From positions 568,221,281-568,285,280 of the forward strand of contig CM061142.1 of assembly GCA_030789695.1 (NCBI GenBank): a stretch of DNA of 64,000 nt, written 5' to 3'. Both the position numbers and the translations under genes were made by a program. Positions 1 through 12,002 of this stretch are shown here, piece after piece. This DNA is from Scilla litardierei. Taxonomy: Eukaryota > Streptophyta > Magnoliopsida > Asparagales > Asparagaceae. Within the stretch, counting starts at the first letter, position 1. Each line of letters starts with the position of its first letter. The notes below the pieces were generated by a model that worked only from the letters and a program-made list of their open reading frames with translations, was not told the DNA's origin and made no database searches.

Positions 1-79
1 TAAGTGATAAGTGATAAGTGATAAGTGATAAGTGATAAGTGATAAGTGATAAGTGATAAGTGTTAAATGATAAGTGATT
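1..79. repeat. 7-bp tandem repeat (TAAGTGA)n
   Basis: The window opens in a run of the heptamer TAAGTGA, perfect for about eight or nine copies and then degenerate to about position 79. It lies inside the LTR that ends at 717, so it is a simple repeat internal to the element. Its true left edge is outside the window. Confidence 0.9.
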
Positions 80-232
80 AGAGATTTGGTAGCTTTTGCT
101 ACATTGTGCATGCTTGCTTCTCTTTTTAAACTGTTGCATCATGTTTAACTGCCATGCCATGCATCATACTAAACTGCTAGGTTGCTAGTTGCCTTACCAT
201 CAGTTTCCTTGCCCAAGTCTTTTTAGACTTGC

Positions 233-271
233 TGACATGTGCCCCTTTACTCTTTTGGGTGACACATGTTA
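233..271 (+). promoter_or_regulatory. conserved LTR hairpin containing a start codon
   Basis: The arms TGACATGTG and CACATGTTA pair over nine positions including one G-U, followed by CCC/GGG pairing across a small bulge. The ATG of the micro-ORF at 266 lies in the 3' arm. Equivalent hairpins sit at the same place in the other Tekay-type LTRs of the window, at 28355, 41724, 52714 and 57488, and reversed at 37038 and 62472. Confidence 0.6.
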
Positions 272-373
272 GAACCTGAGCCTGAGTACCTCGTTGAGGA
301 CGAGGTGTTTGCCGACGCCGAGCCCGAGCTTGTGTTTGACGGGGAGTACGTGGACACTGGGGACCAGTCCTAG
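266..373 (+). CDS. acidic 35-codon micro-ORF in LTR
   Basis: This is an intact ATG-to-TAG frame of 35 codons beginning MLEPEPEY and ending VDTGDQS. It is very rich in Glu and Asp, with no membrane segment or known domain. The same frame is intact in the LTRs at 28387-28494 and 62370-62477 (minus), and a diverged 34-codon version is at 57515-57619. It is frameshifted in the two LTRs of the non-coding element (from 41756 and 52746). The start codon is inside the hairpin at 233-271. It is too short for the usual gene finders. It could be a translated leader ORF that regulates translation, or simply a conserved stretch of leader RNA. I do not recognise a function. Confidence 0.4.
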   Translation: MLEPEPEYLVEDEVFADAEPELVFDGEYVDTGDQS

Positions 374-717
374 TGTCTCCGTTGCGTTTTATTTTGTTAG
401 ACAGTTGTTTGTTATTGGTGCGTGGCACCCATACTTTGTTATGTTGGTGCTTTTGTTGGCCTTGTTCTGGGCCTTTAGACTCTTTTCTTTTAGCCTGGTG
501 GCTTTTCTGGATGTTGAACATATTTGTGATGTTGGACAATATTTGTGAGATGTGAATTTTATTTCAGTCTCTCCTTGTGTTATTATTGCTATTCTGTTGT
601 GGTTACAGGGACCTGTTTATGTATCGTGGACGCTTATCGGGTTTGGGGCTTCACAGCTCCACTCTCGTGCGGACCTTTTCACGTCTCGCCTCCATTTTAG
701 GTAAGCGGGTCGTGACA

Positions 718-1971
718 GCGACAGTGGTGGTGGGAAGTGAAGCCGGGGTGGCATGACTAGGGCCAGCCCTGGGGTCTCCCCGAGACGCAGTGATATCCTG
801 CACGCCTAAGTGGGCGACACGGGAAGGTGGTCTCGGAGCGCCTTGGGGAATGAATGGAAGACGGAGCCCCTCCATAAACTCGGGATCGGGAGGAAATGTC
901 CAATCTGCCGCCAAAGCAATAGTCATGCGAGCGGAGTTGGGTAGAATGGTATAGGGAGATGGTGGGTGACCGTAATGGAAGGTGAAGCGGCCATCGGGGC
1001 TGGGCTTAATCAAGTGAATATGCCGCAGGACATCTAGATCTAGACGTGAGGGTCCTACGGCAGTGGAAAGATCTCGGGGGATGACAATGTTAAATCGGGG
1101 AGCAGAAGCTATGATCGTGATAAGGCCCCCGCAACAAAGCTTGCCCTTGCCAGCACGACTAATCTCCAGAAGCTTGGAGACAAGCCACATACCGGCATGG
1201 ACGGGAACGGTAGGGGACCTAAAAGAAATCCCGTCATCACCCCGAACGAAGGGAAAGGTCATGGCCCAGAGAATGAAGAGGTCAGGGATGGTCACGGTAC
1301 CTGACTCATCCCTGGGGAAAACGTGGAAGAAATGATTCGGTGGGCCAGACGGAAGATGGGGTGAATGATGGAGGAGGCCTTGGCCTTACCTTAGGGATAG
1401 TCAGGGTGAAGGGTGAGGCGGAACCAAAACTGATCGACATCAAATTCGGGGGATACCCGGAGGGGCGGATAGCGTCGTTCCCCAGGATGGGGAAACCAAA
1501 AATGTCATTGATGGTATCCAGATGGTTGCGAATGGTTCTATTGCGGACCCAAAATATGACGACCGACCCTGACTCACATACAAGTGTGGATAAAAATTCG
1601 AGTGTGAGTGCGGGGTAGGACACAGCGCTAGCGTTCAGGAAACCTAACCAACCTAAATTCGGGAAGAGGGTCTCGACCTCGGTGAATACACCGAGATCGA
1701 TAAGCGTTTGGGTGTGGGTGAATTTGGTCGATAGATGCCCCCGAGCATCAAGTCTAAGGTAAAAGTCTTTGTGCTCCTGGTTCCTGAAGCGGTAGCTATG
1801 CGGGCCCATCAGTGGGTCCTCAACTGGGATCATAGGTTGGGGTTGGGGTTGGGGTTGTGCAGGCTGTGCAGGAGGAGGGCGTGTGTGTGGTGGACGTGTG
1901 GTCTTGCATCTCTTGCGAGACGACTCCCCCTCTCGCATGATAGCCTTAACTCTGTCTTGATCCCTAGCCAT
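718..1971 (-). pseudogene. ATHILA ORF1-like gene, truncated and frameshifted
   Basis: The start is the ATG at 1971 (MARDQDRVK). A basic, Pro/Gln-rich N-terminus is followed by a domain resembling the ORF1 product of ATHILA retrotransposons. Landmarks are a block around LTLEFLSTLVCESG, then INDIFGFPILG, and further on TIPDLFILWAM and WTFPPDPEF. The function of this family is unknown. A frameshift near the GYPP block, a stop at the same place as in the plus-strand copy (after a Tyr-Pro pair) and another shift near 1300 break it. The C-terminal half, which is Pro-rich in the other copy, is lost at 718 where an LTR is inserted. Family assignment comes from motif memory. Confidence 0.7.
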
Positions 1972-2411
1972 GTGGGTGTGTGTGCACGAGTGAATGCAAA
2001 AGTATGATGAATGTACACACAAAAGCGATCCAGCAAGTAAAAATTTCTAGGGTAGAATAAAAATTTGAGCAAAGGAGCGAAGTTACCCAAGCGAGATGAA
2101 GATCCTTGCTCGTAGATGTCCCAACACTATGCAACGGGGAGAAGTGTGAAGCCGCGGCAACTCGTTTCAGCAAATATCGAAAGGGGGGGGGGGGGGGTTA
2201 GGCGAAAACTAGGGTTTTTGTGCGGTTGAATCGAAGAGAAAGAGAGGGAGATCGATGGAAAGATGGAAATGGAAAGTGGGGGGGGGATCGATCTAGGGGG
2301 TTTTGAGGTCGGTTGGGGGAGAAATGAGGTCGGGCGAGGGAGAGGAAGTTCAAACAGCTAGATGAAATCGGGATCGGGCGAGGGAGATGAACGGGTGAGA
2401 GGGGGGGGTGT
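1972..2411 (-). other. ORF1 leader, non-coding
   Basis: This minus-strand leader lies between the internal TATA box and the ORF1 ATG. It holds G-runs (2179-2196, 2278-2287) that read as C-runs on the transcribed strand, and pyrimidine-rich tracts. No gene is seen. It corresponds to 22116-22550 in the plus-strand copy. Confidence 0.6.
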
Positions 2412-2790
2412 TATTTATAGGGTTTAAGTCGAACCAATCGGGTGAAATGTCACCCGATCGGTTGGCTTTTAGGTCGAAAAATTTGCAGAGAAGAGGCTAC
2501 AGGCGACCCGATCGGTTGAGAACTCAACCGATCGGGTGGCCGCTTCCTTCTTTTTCCTGAAAGTTTAGTACAGCTCACCCGGTCAGTCACCTGACCACGC
2601 TTTGTATCAACCGACCGGTTGATCAATTCCCCAAAATTCCCGAGACTTCTACACAGATCACACAGTCAACCACCCGGTCTCAGCTTTGCTTCACCCGACC
2701 GGTTCGTTGGAGCTCAGATACGGCCATTGTCTGATACGTCTCACCCGATCGGTTGAGTAATCACCCAATCGGGTGAGGGTTTGTTTCCTG
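2412..2790 (-). promoter_or_regulatory. internal promoter-like region: ACCGATCGG box cluster plus TATA
   Basis: On the minus strand, repeated near-palindromic boxes of the form CAACCGATCGGGTGA or CACCCGATCGGTTGA run from about 2780 down to 2431. A TATA-like box (CTATAAATA, 2412-2420) follows 10 bp after the last one. The same box-TATA layout occurs in this element's own LTR and in the plus-strand copy. It lies between protease and ORF1, so it could start a separate ORF1 transcript. That role is inference. Confidence 0.6.
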
Positions 2791-2971
2791 CTAACATTCA
2801 CAGATGGCCTAAGTCTATCGACGGATGATCCCGCGGCTGAATTTAATTATTAAAATAGAAAAAATAAAGATAATAAAAATCCTAAAAACAACGATAAGAG
2901 TTTAGAGCATGGGTTGCCTCCCATGAAGCGCTTTTGTTTAACGTCGTTTGCTCGACGCCCGTTGATGATAT
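2791..2971 (-). other. spacer between gag-protease and the internal promoter
   Basis: This short AT-rich spacer has no reading frame of note. It contains a conserved stretch around 2905-2960 that is repeated in the plus-strand copy near 21570-21620. Confidence 0.5.
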
Positions 2972-5703
2972 TCAAGGTGGACGGGGGTGATGCCCTAAAG
3001 TCGGCATCACTTCGGATTCAGAGTTGGCGGCCTTCGGTATCGTCGACGGTGACAAGAAAACTTGCTCGATGAACCTCTCTTTGTTGACGGGATCCGAGGG
3101 CTTCTCCCTTATATTAGCGTTTATCGCCACTCGTTTCAGGATCCGAATCTCTTCTCTGGTGAGCCCCATGGGCTCTTTCCCTTTCCTCCTCGTCGGAGGA
3201 GCATTTTGAAATCCGGGAGGGACCGTGTGTGCCGCATCCACTTTCCCAGCCACGTCATATTTCTTCAGGCCGACTGGTTCTTCTAAGTCCCCCAAGCTAT
3301 CGGGGGATTTCTTGAAAGAATTTCCCAAGAGCTTGTCTCCACAACTCTCTCTTCCTTTAACTCCAGCATGTTGCATCTTGGATCATCCGGGGGATTGGGG
3401 TGCTTCATTGACAACCCTAAGTCGAACTCGACTTTTTCGTTGCCGACATTAAGGGAAAGCTTTCCATTCTTCACATCTATTAAAATGCCGGCCGTGGCCA
3501 TGAATGGCCGTCCAACGATGATGGTGGTGTGCGCATCTTCAGGCATGTCCATGACGACGAAGTCCACCGGCACATGCACCCCCCTTACGTTGACAGGGAG
3601 GTCATCTACACCACCCACCGGATATTTGACCGAACGGTTTACAAGCTGTAGGGTCATACCTGTGGGCTCCAAATCGCCCATCCCTATCCTCTTATATAGC
3701 GACAAGGGCATTATACTGACGCTCGCTCCGAGATCGACAAGCGCATGATGGATCTTTACCTCCCCGATCGCACAAGGTATAGAGAAGCTCACCGGGTCTT
3801 TAAGCTTAGGCGGATTTGCTCGCTGGATGAGAGCACTACATTCCACCGTCAGAACGACCTTCTCCTTTCTCGACCCCTTTGTCACCAAATCCTTGAGGAA
3901 TTTCACGTAGGATGGTATGGTCTCTATAGCTTCAAGGAATGGGATTTGCAAGCTTAGATCCTTGACCATGGCAAAGAATTTGCCATACTTTTCGTCTATC
4001 TTGGCTTGGGCTAGCCGTTGCGGAAAAGGCACAACGGGCTTGAACACTTTGAGGCTCCCTTCCTTGGTTTTCTTCTTCTCCTCTTCAGGGACTCCCTCCA
4101 GAGTCGTTTACTTTGGCGACGAAGCACCGTCGTCATTCAATTTTTCAATTGGTCGTTCTACGACCAACGGTGCTTCCGTTTCCTTGGGGGCACTCTTGTG
4201 GGGATTTGTGTCCCACTTCTCAATACGATAGCGGACACATTCGCATTCTCGTGCGTGAGTGCCAAAGTCTGATTTGCTCCCCTCGAGTTCACTTCAGGCT
4301 GTGGCGGTAATAGATTCTGCGGCCTCTGGAGGTTTGCCACTTGTAACCCCAGCTGGGTTACCTGATCAGTGAGAACTCTCTGCCCCATCTCCAGCTTCAA
4401 ATTTATATTCTCCTGGTTGGTGATGTATTGAGTCAAGAGGGACTAAACTGGAGAGATGGCCCTCTGCTGGCCATATTGCTGCTGCTGCTGAATGAGTTGC
4501 TGATTCCTGGGATCATATTGTTGATACTGTTGTGGAGGCTGCTGCTACTGAAACTGTGCTGCTGAGGCATAGCCGGCTGATATATTAGCTGCTGTTGTTA
4601 CTAAGGAGGTGGCTGTTGATACGGTGCCTGGTAGCTAAGGTTGGGGTGGTTCCGGTTATTTGGAGAGTAGGCTGGATTGGAGCTAGTCCGTGGTGGATAC
4701 GGCGCATTTCCCGTAGGATTGTAGAATAGTCCGCTTGCTTGGTCCAACGGTGGTGAGATGTCACCACCCTCGAAGTCTCTCATGACTTCGGATTCCACCG
4801 CCGCAATATGTTGTGTACCGGCGCCACCGGCTCCTACCATTAGCGCGGAGATCTGGGTCGACAGCAGGTCGAAATTGCTGGATTATTTGTCGACGTCCTC
4901 GACCATGTGGATACCCCCAGATCTAGGTGTGGCTCTCTCGTCACACCACCGCTCATTGTTTGATGCCATATTTTCTAGAATGTTCCCGGCATCTTCCTCA
5001 CTTCTGGACATGAAGGACCCCCCCCAGCCGCGGCGTCCATTGAAGACTTCAAGTCGTCCCTCAATCCGTTGTAGAACAGATTGATTATCTGCCACTTGGG
5101 AAGCTCGTGATGAGGGCATCTTCGCTACATCTCCTTAAATCTTGTCCAAGCTTCATGCAGGGACTCGTGGCTGGCTTGGGAGAAGGAGAAGATCTCACTC
5201 CTCAGCTTCATGGTCTTCCCCGGAGGAAAGAATTTCGTCAGAAAAGCGTTTGAAAGCTTCTCCCAAGTGTTGAACGTATTTGGGTCCTTTCCCCTAAGCC
5301 ACACCTTAGCCTTATCTCGCAGAGAGAAGGGGAATAGCTTCAGATGGATCGCCTCGATCGTGACACCATTTATCCGGAAGGTGTCACATTTCTCCAAGAA
5401 GGAGTCCAAATATTTGATGGGGCTCTCCATGGGTGCACCCGAGAATTGATCCAGCTGGATCCACATCACCAAAGACGGCTTAAGCTCGAAGCTTTGCTCC
5501 GTAATAGCAGGAGGACGGATGGCGGAGGTGGACTCGATGGATGGCATCGAGTACTCCAGCAGGGACTTGTAAAGTGGGGTGTTCTCCCCCATGTCTTCGG
5601 GCTCTTCTCTTCTTCGCTTCTCTGTGGCTAAACGCCTTAGGGTGGCGTTTATCTCCGGATCAACGGGAATCAAGTCGTCGAGACTCCTTGAACTCCTACG
5701 CAT
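2972..5703 (-). pseudogene. Athila-like gag-protease, degenerate
   Basis: The ATG at 5703 (MRRSSRSLDDL) begins a gag reading frame with the retrotransposon gag core (KLFPFSLRDKAKVWLRG, then WEKLSNAFLTKFFP). It stops at 5125 just before a continuing gag block (CPHHELPKW). After several shifts come a Gln-rich linker (about 4440-4620) and an aspartic protease with the DLGAS active-site motif and a later VGRPFMATAG block, ending at 2972. Athila proteases commonly have Leu in the second active-site position, so DLGAS is not itself a defect. The gag packages RNA and the protease matures the polyprotein. No reverse transcriptase follows. Confidence 0.85.
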
Positions 5704-5871
5704 GAAAAGTAACAAACACCCGTGAAGCAAAAAGTGGGAAAGAAACGTATAAATTATAAAACAAAAATAAGAAAATAAAAACGAAAAAGAAGAATGCGAA
5801 AATTATCGCGAGATAGAGATGAGAGCTAGACTCAAGGGTTCATGAGATCCTGAAATAACAAGCACGTTGCC

Positions 5872-5889
5872 TCCCTAACAACGGCGCCA
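5872..5889 (-). other. primer binding site, tRNA-Asp type
   Basis: On the minus strand, TGGCGCCGTTGTTAGGGA starts 7 bp inside the 5' LTR. Athila elements prime from tRNA-Asp with a site of this form. Two positions differ from the site of the plus-strand copy's usual pattern. Confidence 0.8.
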
Positions 5890-5896
5890 CAAAGAT

Positions 5897-7566
5897 TGAC
5901 GTCCCCGCTATGTGCCTGTCAGATGTGTGCAATATATGATGGGGGCGTGAGATTTAAATATTTATAACCGCATGCACACGGTGTTGTAGAGTGGCTTGGG
6001 GGTCAAAATCAGGGAGGCGTGGTTGTGCTTGTGTCAGAAAGGACCGGATTCACCCCATAGGTGAGCTAGCCCGAATCAGTAGATGGGTTGTCACGAAAGA
6101 TAGAATGCGAGGGATAAACAATATAAAGGGAAACCCGGGACTTCGGTTTCCACCCTATCGTGCGATTCTCGCCAACACGGCCTACGGGTAGGAAAACGAT
6201 TGGAATTAGGGTCTAATGGTGAGACGTTGCCTCTAAGAGTGATACCGGTGTCCCATGGGCCCGATATTCCGATCGGTGCCCAGGATGATACGCCGGACTA
6301 CCCGGGTTCGGTCGGTGGGCATTCTCATGTCCATTTACACTGACCGACTTCGGGAGCACTAAGCTCGCAACTATAACTCCCAACATCTCATCCTGCCACT
6401 CCCGCGTGCTAGGATTCGATGTATACGCTAAGGGCGTGAGCTATGGCTAGGGAGTCAACTGCCAAGTTTATTCACCATTGGCCCAACGGTCAAATGCGGT
6501 CTTTTTCCCGCCGATGATAATGAAACACCCCGCGTAACCAATAGATTCCTAATCCCTATCGATTTCCTAGTCCTATGGACGCATCGGGGAGAACCCACGA
6601 AAGGGTTTCCAACAAAATCCCAGATTTGGGAACTACTCACACATATTTACTAAAAAGAAATCTAAATCGAAATCGACCGTTAAAAGCATGATCAGGCGAT
6701 TGAAAAGTAGTAAGAGCAATGCAAATAACACTATATTAAAGTTTGGTAAAGATCAGACAACTTACAAATATCTAGAAAATTACAGCCGTCAAGAGAGAGA
6801 AAAACAGCAAAAAAACACAACTCTCCCGTTTCTGGAAACCTAGGGTCTCTATTTATAGAAAACGACATCACCCGATCGGGAGAAGAATCACCCGATCGAG
6901 TGACCTGCTGCGAACTTTGTCAGCAATCTTCAGCATTTCACCCGGTCAGGCGACACGGTCGGTTGGCGGAAGCTGCTCGTCGTTTGGATCTTGAGCGTCG
7001 TCAGGTGAATCGATCGGTTGATAAATCAATCGATCGGTTGGAATTGTTGCCCAAAAAGACAGAGATTTGCGATATTCTGGCATGGCCAGCCGGTCGTCGG
7101 GTGAGCTCTCCGGGTCATCTTCTTCGGGGAAACGGCTACATGTGAACCGATTGGGTGAAGATCACCCGATCGGTTGAGTTTCAGCTCCAATTTCCAGAGA
7201 GAACAGTCAGTTGAACCAGTCGGCGACCCGGTCGGTTGACACTTTCATTGCTTCAGTGGCTGACCAGGCCGTGCACGCGTGCATCACCCGATCGGTTGGT
7301 TGTGTCCAACCGATCGGGTGGGGGCTGAAAGATAGAGATCTTCGTCTTTTGGCCCCCTGGATCACGCGTGACTTCTCCCGTTGCTTCGGGGACTTATGAT
7401 ATCGTCGTTAAATGTCCTCTACGCTGGCAAACTCCTGCAAATACGTAAAAACACGGAGAAGTGAAAGAAAACAAGAAAATACGAGAAAACGGGTACGAGA
7501 CGACGGAAAATGACGGAAAACACAAAAGAAAACATGCGTGAATATATGAAATATAAACGCACGTCA
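5897..7566 (-). repeat. 5' LTR of the minus-strand Athila-like element
   Basis: The LTR is bounded by TGACGT and ACGTCA inverted ends and is 1,670 bp long. It is clearly homologous to the LTRs at 17035-18623 and 29131-30721. On the minus strand it contains, in order, a short U3, the box cluster, a TATA box and a transcribed leader of several hundred bases with text common to all Athila-like LTRs in the window. Confidence 0.9.
6849..7335 (-). promoter_or_regulatory. LTR promoter: box cluster plus TATA
   Basis: About ten near-palindromic boxes with core ACCGATCGG, or a one-base variant, lie between 6868 and 7335. They end about 10 bp before a TATA box (CTATAAATAG on the minus strand, 6849-6858). 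This is the expected place for the LTR promoter. Confidence 0.65.
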
Positions 7567-8505
7567 GATATGCAGTCGACTGTCATTTTTACAGTCGACT
7601 GTGTAGTCTTCTATAGTCGACTGTCATGGCTCAGATTATAGTCGTTGGGAATTATTTAGCCGTTGGATAGTCGACTATCATTTGATCTTCAGTCGACTAT
7701 CGGTGATGTTTTTGCCCAGAATCTAGCCGTTGCAGCTTTTTGTGTTTGGTTGTTTCCTTGGCTTTTGAGAGTTCCTATAGGGTTCCTATATATATGAGAG
7801 GGCTGAGTTCATTGGAACTTCTTGATGCTATTGCAAATAATTAGAGTTTAAGTAAGCCACTCTCAAACACTCTCATTTCCCTCTTAGAGCTTATTCTATC
7901 CTTCATGCATTGAAGTCTAGCTCAAGGGAAATCATCTAAATGCTTTCAAGCTAATCTCATCACTTGGAGATCATCTTCTATGCCTTGCATTCATTAATGA
8001 GTAAGTTCATCTCAAGGCATAGGTAAGAGTATTTGTTTTACTTTGTGTTTCTTTGAAACCTTAATTCTCTTTGTGGGAATTAGATACTCTCTTTGTGGAA
8101 GTTACTCTCTTTGTGGGAGTTTGGTGTCCTAGTGTAGGGCTAAACCTAATACTCTGTGTGGGAGTTAGTAATTCTCTGTGTAGGAGTTAGACCCTTGTGT
8201 AGGGTTGGTTTGGTTCTTGTGTAGGACAAAATCCTCCGTGTGAGGTATTTCTTTGTGAGATTGTATTCACTTCTCTTTGTGGGAAATATAGTGAATATTG
8301 GTGTGGTTGGACGTACCCAAATTTTGGGAAACCAGGGTAAAATCTTGTGTTTGCGTTTGGTTTGATTGTGTTGATTAATTCCTCTTGCATTTATTATTCC
8401 GCATTTGCAAGTTAAATTTTAATTGCACAATTTATTGCCATTACTCTATTCACCCCCCCTTAGAGTGTTTGTTGGTAGTATTACAAGGTAGACGATGCTT
8501 ACATC
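7567..8505 (+). mobile_element. copia-type LTR fragment with AGTCGACT boxes
   Basis: The U3-like part (7575-7710) has five copies of a palindromic AGTCGACT-like box. A TATA box (7786-7796), a long GT-rich leader with repeated TCTTTGTGGGAGTT-like text (8050-8290) and a tail with a C-run (8452-8459) follow. The pattern resembles SIRE-type copia LTRs. The left part is cut off by the Athila-like element at 7566/7567. No primer site is visible after it. Confidence 0.55.
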
Positions 8506-11500
8506 AACATCTCCCACTTGCACTCAGGCCCAATTTATCTTGGTATCTCATACCGCATTTACACATAAGTCTCTCTAGGCTTCATGTGGTAGAGTCTTCG
8601 TGCGTGAATCTGCTAAACCGTCTTCTATATGGACTTAATGTGTTCTATGTTTCTGCTAGATCACATATTTGAATCTCATCCAAATCATTTCCTTGATCTC
8701 TTGGAATCTGTAACACTAACCTTTCTTGGATCTCATTTAGATCATCGTCATCATTTGAGACTAAATAAATATCCTTCATGTACCTTAAAAGAATTATCAA
8801 AATAGTCACTGGTCATCAGCACAGTTCATAATCATTTCTAACAAAGTGTCAAACTGTTTGAACACTTTGTGAAAACATATGTTCTGCTCCTTGATGCTTC
8901 TCATGCCTTTTATTCGCTCCCATTGACCTTGAAAACTCTCTGCCTAATTCATATAAGTTCGTTCTTCCAAATCATATTTAGAAAACAGACTTTACATGCA
9001 TATTCCAGTTTTCATGGTCTTCATGAGCATTAACATTGAGTCTAATCCGAATAGATCTGTACACAGCTGTTGGCAAGAAAGTTTCATCACAATCCGTTTA
9101 TAGGAGTTCTGATGATAACCTGTATTTCAATATTTTCCATCTGCACTAATCTTATGTCTTAAAGATTCACTTACAGCCAAAAGGAACACTTCCTTTATGC
9201 ACGTCTTCTAAGGTCCTTACATTATTTACATGTAAGGTCCTTTTTTCGGATCACATCAAGCTATTTTTCAGAGTTCCTACTCTGAATGGCATCCTGGAAG
9301 TTGACTATGCCATCATTAACTATGATGTTTTACTCGACTCAATTGTCTCACAAGACTTGAGTAATTCCATGACTTTTTTCTGATTTAAGGAATATCATAT
9401 TGATAAGGTTCTGACAGAACCTGATCAAGAACCTATGCATTATTATCTGTGGCTTAACCCAGAAGGAGGATTGTAACTCAGAGTCACTTTCCATGTATCG
9501 CACCATGTCTAACAAAGTGTGATTCATGCTCTCCAACACGCCGATGTGTTAAGAAACTTGATCTGATAGAAAAGTCTCATTTTCATTTAATTAGGCAAGA
9601 ATTACGTAGATAAGTATTCCCCTCTTTAATCTGATCGAAGTAGTTCAAATTCTTCTGTCATTGTGTTCTCTATTTTATCAGACTTGTGTTTCATAAGAAC
9701 ACATGTCGTAATAAAATAAGAATATCATTTATTGGCTAATTTAAACTTGGGTCCAGATACATCCATATGTATGAGACCACGAGTTCTCATACTCATTCTC
9801 TCACTGTCTTACAGAACGAATTTTGGCCATCATACATTTGAGACAAAACTAATAGTATCTTTCGACTCATCATACGAGAGGTCAAGAGACCCCTCTTTAT
9901 ATGACTTGGTAAGTCTGTTTTCTTTGGTATGACATAGTCTATTGTGCCATTGATAGATATTACTACTAATTTGTGCATTCATGTATTAACACTTAATACA
10001 CTATCGTTATACAAATACTCACACCATAACATTGCTTCTAAAGCAAGGTGACGACATTTGCCAAAATGTGTTAGACGTCCCATATGGCCCAAGAAGCAAC
10101 ACTTGTTCCTTTTTCCAACACTTAGGACACTCTTTTATTTTGTTTAACAAATATACTGAAACCGAGGTATCAAATGTCCCATTTTCAGTTCCTTCTCATA
10201 TGCCTTTTCTTATGATAGATAAAATATTCTTTCTCAACCGACTATCCTAATGTCTTCTCTTTTTTCTAAATCACATTTAGACATTGCATGTCCCAATACG
10301 AATACTAGCTGTGCAAGCATCTCATGCGTCTAAACACTCGAGGTTACAACCTTGATGAGACTCAATAAGTTGTTCGTCTCAAGATCTGTTTCAGATACAT
10401 GGTCTTGCACTGCTCTGACACTCTTCTTCGAGCCAAACGATTTGATCGAAGTTTCAAACTTTGCGGATCGAACCTATTTTCCATATAACCTTGAGGAGAC
10501 TCAACAAGTTGTACAGAGGACATGCTTTGAACATCAGTATTTTCAAGCTATCCCAGAAGCATATAGCTCATAGAGGTGAGTGTCAAGTAGCGTGCTTTTA
10601 TTGTGCTAGACCTTAGAGGACAAGGAAATCATTGTCCTTAAGTCAGTGCTAAGAAAGACACTTTAAGCTTGGTGAGAACATAGTTTAGTCTATTAATTGG
10701 ATTTTGATTTGATATTCCTTCATCAAAATATTTGACCAGTTAGCTTATTCATTTAGGATATTCGATTTGGATTCCATTCGGTAAAACAAAGAACTATCCT
10801 AGTTTAGCATATGTTCAAATTAATATAAGATAGAATGGTTTTTTATCTAACTTTATCGTCCTACTATTTTAACAATCATCTTAAGCCATAAAAATGAACG
10901 AATTTATTAATCAAATTTAGTAGGAGAGGAATCCAACCACCCTGAGCTTTACAACATTGAGAAGACTCAACAAGTTGATCGGTTCTGCAGTTGGTAGAAG
11001 TACTCTTCATTAATCATACCACATGTGACTCCCTATAGGGTTTTACCCTTAGTCACATTTAATCTTGAGGCGACTCAATAAACCATAATGACTAGTCTAG
11101 TCAAATCCTTGTTTTCATGTCTAATATTATCTTACACCGACACTCGAGGAGACCCGACTTGGAAGTTTGGGTTAATACCCGACTACATCACATTTATGAT
11201 GGAGTCGGTTTCTAAAAGAGACCATGTCATAGCTTGAGGAGACTCAACAATCATGCCAAACGTCTGTTAGTCCCCTAATCCAAAAATAAGGAGGGCTATG
11301 GCTAATCTTGAAGAAGATTTCAAACGTATTAGACTAGACGTAATCAATGGTTTCACATAATAATAATTTACATCATTGTGGTCCAGCAGAACACAGCCAG
11401 GGGGTTTGGCTACGCTAGGATTACTATCCTCCAGTCAAACTGAGGTGATCCACAACACTAGTAACAACCCTGCTAGATACAGGTTCATGATCCTTTAAGG
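8506..11500 (-). mobile_element. degenerate copia element, minus strand
   Basis: On the minus strand, the polypurine-like tract AAGTGGGAGA at 8513-8525 is followed by TGTTG, the usual start of a copia 3' LTR. Going upstream (to the right) there is an integrase remnant (9348-9560) and a weak zinc-knuckle-like stretch near 10070-10140. The rest is too decayed to translate. Between about 10340 and 11260 a degenerate motif TTGAGGAGACTCAA recurs roughly six times. No intact gene is present. Confidence 0.5.
9348..9560 (-). pseudogene. copia integrase fragment
   Basis: A minus-strand frame reads MLESMNHTLLDMVRYM followed by a SFW block. This resembles the end of the copia integrase core, where a glutamate precedes an RTLLDMVRxM stretch. 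Everything around it is frameshifted. It is a short remnant only. Confidence 0.55.
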
Positions 11501-12002
11501 ATACTAATTATTTATATATGTAATATCGATTTAATATGGCTTCTTAAAACTAGTTAATCATATCAACTTGTTGAATCCTAAAATTCAAAATTATTAGGAT
11601 TGATTAATAACTTTTATTAAGGTCCTTATCAACTATAAGGAATTTTTAGGGTGTTATCTTAATCATGTATTTGGTATTTAAAAATTGAAGTCGCACAAAT
11701 TAATCATGGCACATCCATCTACAAATTATCTTATAAGTTTTTAGAAAAATTTTAATGACTAACCTAAAGATTTTTCTTGTATTATCACATAATAAGCAAG
11801 AAATGTAATAACCATTACAATATCAACTAAAATTTTATCTCATAAAAATTTAGCAAGCAACTGAAAATCATGTCATCAGTTTAAGTTACTAAATTATTAA
11901 TAATCATCGCATAATTATTAAGATCTAGTTTTTAAAATTATCACATGATTTTAAAATAGATCTAATTTAACTATTATCTAATTTAACAAGGTAATATGGA
12001 AA
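11501..12002. other. AT-rich decayed sequence, no gene seen
   Basis: This AT-rich sequence has no usable reading frame on either strand. It probably belongs to one of the flanking copia remnants. Confidence 0.5.

Larger units (their letters stand above)
1..717 (+). mobile_element. 3' part of a Tekay-type LTR
   Basis: The right end (GCGGGTCGTGACA, ending at 717) matches the ends of the other long LTRs here at 28840, 42206, 53194 and 57905, and in reverse at 36634 and 62024. The region upstream of the end (acidic micro-ORF, hairpin, text around 620-700) is closest to the minus-strand LTR at 62024-62732. The LTR interrupts the minus-strand ORF1-like gene at 717/718, so it inserted after that element. 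Bases 718-722 (gcgac) should be one copy of its target duplication. Whether it is a solo LTR or the end of a full element cannot be seen. Confidence 0.85.
718..7566 (-). mobile_element. Athila-like non-autonomous Ty3/gypsy element (5' part)
   Basis: Read on the minus strand the order is 5' LTR (7566-5897), tRNA-Asp-type primer site, gag-protease pseudogene, internal promoter-like region, and ORF1-like pseudogene, which is cut at 718 by another LTR. The 3' end lies outside the window. There is no reverse transcriptase, RNase H or integrase between protease and ORF1, the same layout as the plus-strand copy at 17035-30721. The outer LTR edge ends ACGTCA at 7566. The flanking gatat at 7567-7571 would be its target duplication. 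Confidence 0.85.

Noticed and set aside
3024..5631. Several plus-strand frames over the gag-protease region
   Set aside because: They are antisense to the clearly recognisable minus-strand gag and protease text.
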